DNA from: Phalacrocorax aristotelis
Lineage: Eukaryota; Chordata; Aves; Suliformes; Phalacrocoracidae
NCBI RefSeq assembly: GCF_949628215.1
Contig: NC_134311.1
Coordinates: 56,466,205-56,530,204 of the forward strand
Reading direction: 5' to 3'
Length of the DNA stretch: 64,000 nucleotides
Numbering within the stretch: position 1 is the first letter of the stretch; each line of letters begins with the position of its first letter. Shown here piece by piece: positions 49,225-62,600 of this stretch. A program made the position numbers and the translations under genes. Under the pieces are notes generated by a model that saw only the letters and a program-made list of their open reading frames with translations, did no database searches and was not told where the DNA came from.

Positions 49225-51747
49225 CAGTGCAAAATTAAAAGTATAGTGTTCATACACAGTCCAAGAAACTGTTTCATTAACTGTCCATCATGCAACTTGC
49301 TGTTTCAAAACAATTCTAAACAGTGCACTACACTTTGTATATTGATAATGATGATTATGAGCATTAGTTGGTTCTTTAAAATACATGGTTGCAAATCATA
49401 AATTTTATCTTCCATTTCGTAATAAATGCCTTCCTAGAAAACCAACTCATTTAATCAGGGAGAAAATTAAACAGATCTGAATAAATCATTACAGGTATTT
49501 ATAAAATGGAAAGAAAATATGGTCATTGAGACCAGACATTTACTTAAACATTTATCAGTATTTTATTCAGAATCTTATCTCATTAATCCACAAAGGTCTT
49601 CCAGTGTCACAGCATAAGCTGTGCACAGTGCCAACATTTGCATATATTCCTGTTCACAATATTTTCTTCAAACACATCTCAGTTACGTTCTGGAACAAAC
49701 TTACTAGTTAATGTAGCTGCACATTTATCTCTATCTCAGGTGGGTGGAACATGCTCTTCTGCCAGTAGTTGTCTATTTGGTTATGTTAAGACCAGAGAAT
49801 TAATAGATCAGATAAAGCAATCAAATTATCAAAAACATTTGAGCCTAAAATGCAATATACTCAGAAAATAAGTGTTTTCTGTTTTTTTCCTTTTTCAAGA
49901 TGTTTAGCCCTATGATCTCTCACTGTTGAGTAATAAAGTTATGAGGTTGTCCAAAGCATCAAGGGAGAAAAAAGAAAGAAAAAACAAAGACAGACTACCT
50001 AAATGTGGAAAGGACAAAAACATGCACGTTGAGAGCAAAAGGCCAATGCTATGATCTCTGCAGCTAGTTTCCTTTGCCAGCAGGATTTTGCTTTGTTTTT
50101 AATGAAGCATTGCTTAACGTACTGAAATGCTTTCCAATGACTGCTACCCATTACTAAGCTTCAGATCTGATAACGTGTAAAATCTTGCTTTTAGACACAG
50201 TTAAAGTTTCCTATCTTGTATATATAGAGTACAAAAAGCTTGGAAACATTCTCTCCTTAGAAAATAACTTTCCATTCTTCCCGCATAAAAGTTGAATCAG
50301 GAGATTTATCTGTTTTTCATTATAGCAGATAAAAGATTAGGGTACACCAGAGTTCTTATCTTATTTAGAGTTAACCAGTAAAAATACCTACATAAAAAGC
50401 TGAAGTTCAAAAATTATCACCCCAAAGCATTAAGGGAAAAAAACCCATCTGTTACAACTTCAACAATCCACTGAATAAATCAAAATGGAAACAAAGCAGC
50501 TTCCATGCACATCCAGTACCCCACCCATTTCCAAGCACTATCGGATGAGTAGTGTCTTCAACACATCAGGCCATCATCCGTTTGGCACCTATTGTGCCAA
50601 AATGGCACAGCAGTCTCTCCTTTCTTATCTATATGACAGGGATACAATTCACAGGAAATCGGACCTAAAATTAATTACTCTGTGTTCAGTGAATGCCATC
50701 TTCAAAAAAGCAAGGGGCTATTTCTTTTGGGGAATTGTTTTGCTTTTAAACTTTAATTCATTGTCTACAATAACAGTTGACAGATCAGTTTCGTGTTTTG
50801 CATAGGATAAAGTCCAATAATGCACTGGTTGGTGTAGACTACACTTCTGCACAAGGGTAAAACAGAGCTTTTTGTTAAAAAACAAAACACAAACAGGCTG
50901 AACTGCCTAGATCCTTGTTCTTGTAATCACTTTTGTCTGTGTATTCTCTGAGCTGTCAAGATGGCACAGGAGTAACAGAGTAGTTTTTGGTGGAGCCTTG
51001 GCATGTTTTGGCTGCACTGCAGATGGACAAAAGGTTTAACTGGACTGACTCATCATTGGGATAATGTTCTCGTCTAAATTGAACCTGTGAAAATACCAAG
51101 TGACTTGAGATGATCTAACTGCTGTTGCAAAATCTAGATTCTTCTGTAGCTCTCCTAGAAGGAGGGCTTTGTTGGAAGACAGAGATGAGAGACTCAAACA
51201 AGACGCTCCTGGGGCCGTGCCCAGAGGCCTGTTGATACATGTGCACAGCTAGGTCAGAGCTTTCAGCAGTGCTGGGGCAGCCTCTCAGCAGCAGGAGGTG
51301 GTCTCCCAGCTGCAGTTCCTGCCTTGTGCCCTTACTGGTTCTGCCCATGTAGGGCCAAGATCCTTTCTGATTGCTCACCTTAGTATTTTTTGGGGAAAAA
51401 AAAAGCTTACCACATACTGGGCTTTGGCAGTGGAGCTGCCGCCACTGGCTTCACTGCTGGTGGCTCTGCAATGCTGCTGACGCCTGCTTTGGTATTGAGT
51501 CTTCTTGCAGCAATATTTTAAGATGCTGCCTGAGCAGCTCTGTATAGAGCACTGGAAAACACAATTTATCTTTTACCAAAATTCTTCTCTGGACTGGAAA
51601 AGACCTACATGGATTGCTGCAGATGAGTGACATTTGTTTACTGCACTTTTTCCCAGGAAAGGAAAGAACTACTTTATTCCTTTTTCACTACAGTCAAACT
51701 CTGCTATCCTATTCAGGGAAGGGAATATAAAAGGGAGAAGATATCAG

Positions 51748-51943
51748 ATGGACAAGTCATACTTGTTTTTCTCAGTATGGTGCTGCTAAACAGTTATTTT
51801 TGAATGGTTTCAAAACCAAGCTCAGGGTAATTCCTGCCTTCCAAGCAATTTTCATATTTGCTCATCATGATCATAAGGGCATGACTCTGCAGCGTGATGT
51901 AAGACTGCTATGAGTCCTAGCAACTGTACTGAACTCTTGAATG
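51748..51943 (+). repeat. Left arm of a ~195 bp inverted repeat pair
   Basis: The reverse complement of this stretch is found at 53774-53964. The arms share a 44-base perfect block (51779-51822 against 53890-53933). Similar sequence continues on both sides, including TTGCTCATCATGATCATAAG and GAACTCTTGAATG. Outside the arms the similarity stops. I do not recognise the family. Confidence 0.9.
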
Positions 51944-53773
51944 TTTTTTCAAAATACATGGTTACAAAAGACCACCACCAGTGTTCACTTCAGGGGGATT
52001 AACACAAAATTATCAGAAAAACTCTAAAGGATTTTGGAGTTTAAGAGTCTGTTTACCTAGGACAATATCTTGTCTCCCAACTGCAGGTTGATATAAGGAA
52101 CTGAAGGAACTCTGCAGCAACATAGCTGCACAGCAACACTGCACTCAGTTGCCATATGCTGAAGCCAAATGCTGCTTGCAGTGTGCGCTCAGCCCAGATT
52201 CTCTTTGTTATTCCACAGGCACTGTCTTTTACGTATGAGAGCTTAAAAGCAGTTGAAATTGCAATGAAATATGCTGCATGAAGAACAAGAATGCATATAG
52301 CTCCTTTCCCCAAATGTGGAAAACCTTTTGTGTACTAGATTTTGGTTTCTTTATGAGCTGTTACAATAAGATTGTATAAAAAGGTACTTGGCAATTTGGT
52401 TGGTTTGTAGATAAAAACCCAAACATGACAGGTTTAGTTAGATTAGGTGTGTGGGTCTGAAATGTAAAACTAACATGCTGGTCACAGTTACACCTAATAA
52501 AACAATCTGCTCTCTTCTTTTCAAACTTATATTTATGTTTAAGGATTTTTTTTTTTACAGGAAGCTATAAAAAGAAACAATAAGCAGAAAGTACTTAAAC
52601 CACATGCAAATGCAAGGAGAAGATAAGGTGAAATACTAAAAATAAATCTGGAGGAGTTGTTGGTTGGTGAGGAAGGAAAGAAACAGTAACATATCCATGT
52701 CTTTATGCAAATATGGTTAAAATGAAAATAAAGAAATAGGAATCAGCTGGTGAGAGAAGGAGCATGGTGGAACAAAGCACACTATGTGGATGCAAATGCA
52801 GGCTGTTAAAATAACCTGCACAGGAAAGCTGCACGCATAAGAGGTCAATGCACCACTACTATACTCAAAGACTATGAGTGTGTGCTAAAATTAGAGGAAC
52901 AATAGAAATGATGGACATTCAGTTGCACCTGTGTGGAGCCTGATGCACTCATTCATGCTCCAAGATCCTGGCTGCTGAAGGCCAACTCAGAAAGCCTGCA
53001 CTACCCTCCTAGGAAACCCAGCAGGGCAGCTCAGTAGCACAACCGCTTCTTGACAGCACTGGAGAAAAATAAGCTCTGCCTGACCTGGAGCAGGTTTGAC
53101 ACAAGAAAGTGTCCTTGCTCCAGGTGCCTCTGAGCTTTATACCACTCACCAGTACGAAAAATAACATAACCAGAGTCTTATAATACAAATGTGAAGTGAT
53201 GACCTAAGAAGAATGGCAGACCATTGAAATGTGTGCAAAAGAATGGTCTGTGATGGCTTAACCTTTGAAAACTCTTGAGGAATTTGTTAAAAGAACTTTA
53301 ATACAGAAGATGAGAATTTATCAAACATAGCAGTAACCTTTCAACATTGAAGGATGGTAGTGCTGGGGCTGGAGCGGGGAAATCAGCCCAGCCTCAACTA
53401 AGACCAAGAAACAGGACACCTGTGAACCTGCAAGCAATTCCCTTAAACCCATGAAGAACAAGAGATTAATGAAATAACTCTAACCTTTCCACAGTGTTTC
53501 ATTTAGAATGACAGGCTAAAATTCAAAACTTAAACTATTATTTCTTTGGGAGGAAAAGATCAAGAAGGGTCTTGGGACAAGCAGGCAGTTAACGCTCCAT
53601 GCAATTGAACTATATTTTGTCTTGTGAAAATGCTAGGAAGACATGCACAGAAGAATGCTGCTGAAGACAACTTGAGTTAGGCTAAACCTGGATTCATCCC
53701 TTTATCAGACCCTAAACAACCCAGCTTCCTAAGGTAGGCTACCATTTAAACTCTTGTAACTGAGGGAGCTAAG
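51944..53773. other. 1.8 kb spacer between inverted repeat arms
   Basis: AT-rich sequence with no internal mirror of itself. On the - strand a frame is stop-free from about 52,347 down to 52,056 (see the findings). I recognise no transposase or other domain. Confidence 0.6.
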
Positions 53774-53964
53774 CATTCAAGAGTTCAATACAGCTGCTAG
53801 GACTCATAAAAGTTTTACGTCACAGTGCAGAGTCACGCCCTTATGATCATGATGAGCAAATACCCACTTTGAAGGCAGGAATTGTCCCAAGCTTGGTTTT
53901 GAAACCATTCAAAAATAACTGTTTAGCAGCACCTTACTGAGTAAAACAAGGATGACTTGTCCAT
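53774..53964 (-). repeat. Right arm of the inverted repeat pair
   Basis: Begins with CATTCAAGAGTTC and ends with GATGACTTGTCCAT, the mirror of the two ends of the left arm. I see no matching target-site duplication just outside the arms (CAGATATC-like on the left, GTTCTCTTC on the right). Confidence 0.9.
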
Positions 53965-56499
53965 GTTCTCTTCTGCTTTCTGAGGCAGCAGAGGAAAAAA
54001 AAAGCATTTTTTTTAGGTTTGTTGGTACTGTACTTATGTGGTAGTTAATCACTAAAGAACAAGCAATGAGTTTTTAAGACAAATGGGGCATGGAAACAAT
54101 TAATACAGAAAACCTCTACTTGCCTGTTTTCCCTCCATGCCTTGGTAGACATAAGCTGTATTTACATCGATGGTGAAAAACGGGATATTGCAAAAATTCC
54201 ATTACTGCATCTTTCTTAAAAGCACCTATGCTGTTTTTAAAAATATACTATAAATTCAGTTGATTAAGGTAGCATGTAAAAACCTTCTTTTTTTACATTT
54301 AACTGGATAAAATTATTCATTAGACTAAAACAGATTTTCAAGTCTGACAATACTACTATATGTACATCTAAATTAATTCAAAGTTATGCTCCACTACAGT
54401 ATCTCAAGGGTTATTTCAATACTGATAAACTGTTACACATGCTGTCTAACAGATGCACTGTAAAAACCAGACAGAGAGAAAACAGAGAACACACCCCACC
54501 CACTTTTTTTCCCCCGGCCATGAAAGCAAGAAACTAAAGCCCGTTAGATTCCAATGACAGAATCCAGGCAATGCTCACTGTGGAGGAATGATGGGGATGT
54601 GTGCTTTGTTTTGGTTTATTTTGAAAAGATTTCCTAGCTGTATTCTGCAGTAACTTGTCATGCATAATATTATTTAGCTCGTAGTTAAAATTAAATTGTG
54701 GATAAAGCAGAAACAAATACAGACTATGACACTGATCTTTCAGCTGGTAAAATGCTTTCATGTACCCACCAGAATATTAAGACACATATCCCTTCAGCTA
54801 GTGACATTGTTTGAACTCGATTCCCAGAAGAAACTAACACACAACATCAAGGCTGTAGATGTATCACACTTCTCAACTACAACAAAAGTTTTGAAACGAT
54901 AAACATGTTTGCACAGATTTGTTTTTTTCCTGAGCAGAAAGATTTCATAGGATATACTTAGAAATGCTCAGTATCATTTAAAAATTCTAACTTCATTGCC
55001 AACAGTTTATGAACTCATTGTTTCCGTAAGCCTTGACTTGCTATTTGATCACAGGAACACAAGCTTCTTTAGAGCATTAACATGCATCTACAGCTGTAAT
55101 CTTAGAAACAAAACAACAGACTGACTCAGTTACTATGTTTTCACTTAGATCAGCTGGTATTCAGGAAGTGAGACTCTGATTACTAATCATCCAAGAGAGC
55201 CCTTGAAATGATGAGTGACCTTTTAAAAGTTGGGAAGAATAAACATGTACCGTGAAATCACTGGGAAACAGTTTCTTAAAGAAAACAGGTAATGGAGAAA
55301 CTTAGTTGAAGGTGAATGTATCACTGCGTGTCTGTCACATCCTGACCTTAATGTTTTGAACATGACAAGGCTGAGGGTTAGCCCTCTCCAAAAAAGAGGG
55401 ATACCTGGTTGTCCTCTTAACAGTTAAAACCAATGCTTACATTATTCACATTGCCCATATATGCTGTAACACTAGAAGACTACCTATGTCAAAAAATTCT
55501 TGTGCTCTGTTGCAATACTGTGAGCTGAGACAGTGGTTTACACTAAGTCCACCAAGCAGCTACAAGAAAGGACAAACAATTAGGGGCTTTCCAAGACTGC
55601 ATTTCAAAGAAAAAGACATCTAAAAAGACGTGAATAAAAATAGAGTAAGCTAAAACTGATTAAATCAAAGGTAACCCTTATGACCTCTCACTCTAAGGCA
55701 GACATGATCTTAAGTAGAGGAATTCAAGGGGCATCTTATTGAAATAAAGGTCAGTAATTGGACCTGACTTTAGCAATTACATATCATAAACACAATGAAC
55801 TTGAAGCCTTGGTACATATCAACAACTATGGATTAACTGACACCAATGATATTAAATGAGGAACAGTGCAATAATAGAATAGTGATGCATTTTGGAACAG
55901 CTTTGCTGCTTTCTCAGCCAGAAATGGTACATGAGAATGAGATTATCTTTTACTGTACCTCAAGAACGTATGTATTTGCTCAGATGTCCAGAAAATTGCA
56001 GACAGACAGATCTGGAATATTTACAGTAAAGGAAAAAAAAAAAAGGGGGTGGGGTTAGGGGATGGGAGGTGGAGAAGGGAAGGGATCAGGACAAGCCCTA
56101 CTTCAAAATTACCCATTCTCCCCTTCTCAGGCAGAAGGAGATGATGAATGAAGTTTTGCTTTTATTTTTAAAAAAATAACTGAAGCATCCAGAAATCTGG
56201 AGATTGCAGTAACACAGAACACTATTCAGTTACTTCTTGAAAGTACAATATAAAATAGCATGAAATGAAAACGACAACATTCCATGAGGGCAAATAGCAA
56301 GAAAGAAAGCAAGTCTATAAATAGAGAGTGAAGAAATCTAGCAGTACTACAGAAAAGGATCCAACTGTAAAATGGGTCACAACTGAGTAGGAGTCAAAAG
56401 TACGACAAGATGACAAAAGCAAAACTAAAAACTCCTAACTCAAGGATGTGTCAGTACTCTAACCAGGACACAGAAGGAAGTGATTCCATACACTTTCAA
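53965..56499 (-). other. LHFPL2 5' intron or upstream sequence, no gene seen
   Basis: AT-rich, with short homopolymers and a purine-rich tract containing a G-quadruplex motif near 56,045 (listed separately). No exon or transposon recognised. Confidence 0.55.
56045..56066 (+). other. Canonical G-quadruplex motif
   Basis: G5-T-G4-TTA-G4-AT-G3, so four runs of at least three G with loops of 1, 3 and 2 bases, directly after an A12 run. It lies on the + strand, opposite to LHFPL2 transcription. Confidence 0.75.
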
Positions 56500-56660
56500 T
56501 GTACCCAGCTTTTTGCTTTCCATTTTAGCAAAAGATACAGACAAGACAAGAGAGACCAGAGAACAGTGACAAGAATGGCCAGAGATCTTAAAAATGTGAC
56601 ATATGAGGGAAGATCTAAGGAGCCTTAATTCATATGAAAGAGGAGATGTATAATATGGTA
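56500..56660 (+). mobile_element. Old CR1/L3-like LINE relic (C-terminal reverse transcriptase region)
   Basis: The + strand frame reads RDQRTVTRMARDLKNVTYEG followed by RSKE. It resembles the conserved 'QRRATKMI+GL..LPYEERL+EL' segment just after the reverse transcriptase in CR1-clade elements. Compare CR1 copy 1 here, VQRRATKMVKGLG. Degraded, with stops soon after, and no 3' terminus found. The relation to CR1-type rather than L2-type elements is a judgement from a short match. Confidence 0.5.
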
Positions 56661-59600
56661 TTAACTGAGGTAAGTAATACAATTAGGATCCTAGAAATAG
56701 GATTCACAAACAGTGCATAAACCCTTAATAGATGGTTGTTTTATCCAACAAACAATTTCGTCCTTAAATATGAGACACAAGCTAATCAGAGTATTTGTAA
56801 AAACAACTGCATTGCTGAACAGAGCCATAAGAAAACAGAAAGGAACAGAAAAAATCCTCTGTGGAGTTAGCATTCAAAGATCTGTATACAGACTTTCTCT
56901 ACCTTTCTCCCAGTTTCAGGTTTCAGCAAGAGCTACAAAAGCAGATGTAGCTGGGATAAGCTCTCATGGCTGGACAGAAGTGCGTTAAGAATTTCAGGGT
57001 GATCTGAAAAGAGCTTTTTTTCTTTACAGTGCAATCGGTCAAACTCCAGATTCATGCCTTTCACATAGCCAGTCTATAAACTATAGGACAATAAATCAAC
57101 CAAATCAAAACAGGATGTGCAGGGCAGTCACTGTGTTTCTACAACACCTCCTCTGGGATGCAGACGCAAGACACCCAAGGGGTTTTGCAGTAATTTCCAG
57201 CCCAGGTGATGCATATGCTCAAAACAGTCCAGAACTAATTATAAAACTGAATCCCATAACACAATCTGCTGCTTGGCTTCCTGGCGGCATTAGCAGCGTG
57301 CTGCAGGAACCTGCAAGAAAAGCTTTGTACATCATCACAACCCAAGGATATTCTTCCTAAATAAAGTTATGCTAAATTAGCAATGTTTCCCTTGGTTATA
57401 GCTAAGTCTGCAGAAAGTAACTATGTAAGTGTTAGAAAAACATTCAGCTGACAGTTGTTTGTTGGGGAATTTCAAGTTGGGTAAGGGCTTCCACTCACAG
57501 GAAAGGAGAATGAAAGTTGTTGCGCTTCAGCGTAAAACTCCAGCACAGGTTCCCTTTATCTACCAACATGTCAGTTCTGCCTTAGAACAGAGATTGTTCA
57601 ACACTTTCCACTCTTAAAATACATTTTCATTGATTACAACTTTGCTAAAATAGCAGTTTGGGCTGAAACTTTCCACACCAGATGCCTGCCTGAGGCTGAA
57701 TTTTCTTGCACAAGTTTCAGCCAAACGGTTCAGATGTTTTTGAAAATGAAGCTACATTTTTCAGCATTAAAAGCTTCTGGTGACCTTTTCCTCAAGAAGG
57801 AAAGACATTCCTGACAGATTTCAAATGCCTGTTAGCTTGATAGAGAAGTAAAACTTGTAATAGTGGACAAAATCTTCTATTCCATCAGCTGGTATGTGAC
57901 ACTGAGGGGTGCATACTACCCTGATTTGGCAGTTGTAACCTTTCGTAAGTTTGTCTAGAGACTCAAACCTCCACAGACTTAGGACACCTTTCCATCAAGC
58001 TGAAATCCTGACCAGAAGAGCAGAGCAGAGTCACCATTGCCAGGGGACAACATGTGATTTCAATCAGCTGTGCACCATGACAAACCAGAGGTGGAATCAG
58101 AGCTGAAGACAGGGTGTGCTTTTCTCTCTCCTGCCAGCAACTGGGCTACGCAGAGGACCAAGCTGGGAGAGTGCTTTGGAAGGAAACAGTGAATGAGCTT
58201 TAAAAATTAAACCCAAAAAACCAACCCACCAGACAAACACACACAAACAATAACAACCACCACACCACAGAGGCAGACTGGGTGGGCTGAAGGAATGAAG
58301 TAAACTGGAAGAAGATGGAGAGTCTGCATCAGGGAGAGAGGTGTCACTGACGAAGAAACAGGCAGGGTCTGTCCAGGGGACACCCCAACGAGGGAGAGCA
58401 ACTGGGTGTTAACAATAAGAGGTGAAAAGCACGTAGAAGTGTACTGAATTTATTTTGCACAAGCAACCTAAAATCCAGTATTTACTTACCTTTTAAAACT
58501 CTGCATGACAGCATTCTTAAAGCTCCCTCATTCTGCATCTAAAATGCTACTTCAAAATGTCCACCTGCACTATTGTGAAGAGTGAACTTCGATGCTATAG
58601 CTGAGCCAGCCTAGCAGGGACTCCCTGGAGGCTAAATCCAACCTTTTTCTTCCCATTCCTAGATACATTTTCCTTCTTTTTTCCCTCGACCATTCTGGTG
58701 CCCACTAGATCCCTCCATAGGGTGACTGAATCCACCAACCCAGCAAAAAGTTAACCCAGAAAGGGGGAAAGAAAACCAAGTGAAACAACCACACAGGCAT
58801 CCTTCTCGGTAAGCAAGCTGAACCGGCTCCCAGTGAAGATGCAAATTACCCCAGCTGGCAGTAGGAGAGGGTCAGGACTACACAACAGGGAGTGGGTGGG
58901 AAGGAGAGCAAGACCTTCCCTTTCTTTTCAGATAATGGCCTTCAGTATCACAAGTTAAAGGAAATTTATTACAAAAATTACTGTGCGATATGTTTGAACT
59001 TTAGAAGCAAGAACACTATTGGCTTGACCAAAACTAGGCCATTATCTCTGTTCATAGACAAGCAATGTATCACAACAATTGCTTAAACTTCCCTACCGAT
59101 TAAGGCCCCTAGAAACAGAAGCTTCTTCCAGAAAACATGACAAAACTATTGTCATATCATGAATGTCAAAATCATTCACAGTCACAATTGTGGAGTCACA
59201 TGCTGATATTATTTCACTTCAGCAGTGTTTCAGTGACTCACAGGCTGGTGTGCAGTGTATTCGCCACAAAGAACTCAGCTTTGTTGTTTATCTCATATCT
59301 ATGCTGTTTAAAAACAATATAGTTTTATTTAGTCTCTCTTATTTTTCTATAGTTCAGTCACACTGGTCCAATTGCACCCAGTGGGCAGCCCGCCCACTTC
59401 AAGATTAAAACTAGAAAAATAATCCTTCTGTTTTCATTAAAAAGTTATTCCTCCTTTACTCATGGTTACAACTGAACTCGTATTCAGACACTACACTCCA
59501 AACTTTTGAAGCGTTTTCTTTCTACCAATTTTTTCCTAAACAACAGCATGCCGACCCACCTTAACCCCAAACCCTGACAATTCTTGCAAAAATACACTTT

Positions 59601-62600
59601 TAAACCCATCTCAAAAAAAAGGGTCAGTGATCCAGCTCCCAGTTGTAATGCCTGCGTTTGAAAATACCAGAAGTGAGGTGGTCAGAGGAGCAGTGCCTCT
59701 GGCTCCAGACAAAACAGCCCAGCCCCTCTTTGGCTCCAACACTGAGCAGGAGGGTTGATTTGACCAGAGCCAGCAACCCTGGTCCTGGCACACCAGAAGC
59801 CTCATAGTCTCACCAGACCCAAGACACCTATTGGAGATCCCTGGTGCCGGGTGAGACCCTGAAAATTTCAGAGACCTGGGGAGGGCAGATTCCCCCATGT
59901 CACAGGCTCAGTGCAAGGATGCTACCTGTAAACGTGAAGCTACTGACCATCCTGGAGCATGCAGAAAGACATACACAGCTGAGTTTCCCAAACGGTTCCC
60001 TGCCATTCAGTCCTTATCTGACACACATATAGATCTGGCTGTGGCCTCTCCCCTTCCATGATCCTCCCAGACAGAGCTGTGTCTGCATCACATATCTGTA
60101 GCATGAACTGTCCTGGAGTGGGGAAGGGATTGCCTTACCGCTCTTCAGCTACAGACTAGCACCATTCATCACACCAGCTGACAGATTAGATTTGTGTGCT
60201 GGGGCAAGAAGGAAAAGCAACAAAAACCCCACCACACACCAAGCAGTCTGCAGCAAGAATGAAAGATTCTTGCATCACATTCTTCTCATGCTGCATTCAG
60301 GGTCTTTTTGGCCCAAACTCTCTTCCTGACCTCATCTACCATGACTACCCTCCAAGTCCCATCTCAAAGCTCATTTCCTCAAGGGAGCTCAACAGTTAGA
60401 AACTGCAGCTACATATGCACATTAAAAATACCCTAAATATGCACAGGCTGTCCAAGCAAGCTCTCAAAGAATGAGCTTCCAATTGGTTTAGTCATCCCAT
60501 TCCAGCAATCTACTTTGTTTCAGCCTGTTGTTCTTATCTTCAAGACATTAATTTTTTGCAGGATGCTTTCTTTTGAAATCAGAACATCAGACACTAAACC
60601 CTGCCATGGGATTAATGAGAGGAGGCCTCTGTTGAAGGCTTCTTTGGGCTCTTGGAAGGTAAAATATACTTGTTGAGAACCTCTACCTTTTTCTAGACTG
60701 TTAAGAGCCGAGTGCTTTTATTATTACATAGTAATTGAAAATACCTTTACCTTCAGACACGTGACTTGGGTATACTAATCCTAAATGCAAATTGTGTCCT
60801 CTCAGGGTTTTAAAGAATCAATGTGAACACCTACATCTGAAAGTTCCAATGGCAATAAATATGTAATCAAAACATATAATAAATGCTGCAAGTGTATATC
60901 GTATAGAAAAATGAAGTACATCTATAAATATCTATAAATGCAGACAATAAAGCAAGCAACAGGACTCAGCTTCCAGCAAATAGTAAGAATATTAGTGAAT
61001 TTGTTTTTTTTTTAAAAAGTAAATCATCTTTTCCTTTTTCCCTTCAGGAAGAGCTGATACTAACTGAAGTATTTTGGTTTTCTGATAACAGACAGGAAAG
61101 AATTTCTCTGAGACACATCAAAGGATTTAGGTAACACTGTGTATACAATTAGAATTCCCAAATGTTTGCATCACTGGCAATTCTTGTGGGTGCTGGGAGA
61201 AAGATTAAGCTTGATTAAATTGCAGATTGTGCAAGTTTATTTATGGACTCAGCTGTGAAACAGAGAATAAAAAGAATCTATTTGAAACAAAGCTATTAAA
61301 GTTTAATCTATTGGTAAAATATCTGGAGTCACTTTCCTGATTATTTTCAACATAAAAAACATTGTTTTTATGTGAGCTGAGAAATAAATGAAGTCTTGTG
61401 AAAGTGTTAGATGGTGAAGTGAATGGACAAGCAAAATTATTTCAGTCCAAGAGTCTGAAGCAGAGATTTCACTGCCTATTTGGCCAAAACACACGATTCA
61501 GATGTGTTTGTCACAGGGTTCTAATTCCTGTAATGACCTATTCAACTCAATTGCCATTTATTTTCAGCACTAATTACTCATTAGCACATGCATTTTGTCA
61601 TGGCAAGATTTTGCTAACATGAAAATATTTCCCGAATAGTTTGGAAGCCCTACTGTATTCTAAGCCAGATGCCCAAAACATTGATTCAAAAATTGAAATC
61701 CTAAGAATTAAACGCCCCAACAATGTTTTTCAACAAAGAAACTGGAGGTCAGAGAAGAAACAACATAGAAATTCATCAGAACATTCCTTACAATCCATTT
61801 TTTCCCCAAGCCTGCTGAGGACCATCAGACAACCAGCTGTATTCCTGCTCTTCAGAGGGGACCTGAATGTACTCGTTACTGACAAAATAGGTTTCAAACC
61901 TAATCTAACAACATTGAATATAGACTTCAAAGATATGTAAGAGTTTACTCTCAATTGCAGCAGAGGCAGGATTTAACGTGTTCAGACCATACTTTATAGG
62001 GAGGAGAACATGCAGCCATTTTTTAGATCTCAAAGCTGTAAGAGAAAAATCTGAGGTGGACTTGGGTTTGACCCCCTTATTGCACCATGATGCTAAGATG
62101 AAAAAGTCACTTCTGTTCCTAGAAGAGTTCAGACAGTCCAAAAGCAAGCATTTCTTTTCAGGAAGTTGGATTTAGAGGCATTACAGAAGATGATCAAATT
62201 AACTTAAAATGTGGCTAAAAGAAAGGCTGCAGCTTTTGCTTGGCATGTGGGAACAACAAAAGCCCCAAACCAATTAAAATTACAAGTTAGAGCATGAAAT
62301 ATTCCAGTCTCTGATTTTTTTTTGTATTGTCTCAGTTTCTTTAGGCTTTTAAAATGTCATAAATTGCCTCTGTGCCAGAGAAGTTGTCTTTCCAACTCAC
62401 AACTCTAAGCGCTTGTTTATGTGAAATACACTGCTGAGCTAGCCTTCACCGCTCAGGTCTAATCATAAATTATACTGCCAAGCAGATTTTGTAAAAGCTT
62501 TTAGCACTGATTAGCCACAGATATTGAAAAAAGAATGCCAAAATGGAAAAACCCACAATTATTGATGGAATATACTCTTACACTAAGCCATGTGTTACGA

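Larger units (their letters stand above)
48163..51747 (-). other. LHFPL2 5' intron or upstream sequence with two further palindromes
   Basis: AT-rich non-coding sequence. Apart from the two hairpins listed separately (48,487-48,515 and 49,201-49,224) I see no exon, RNA gene or transposon. Confidence 0.55.
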
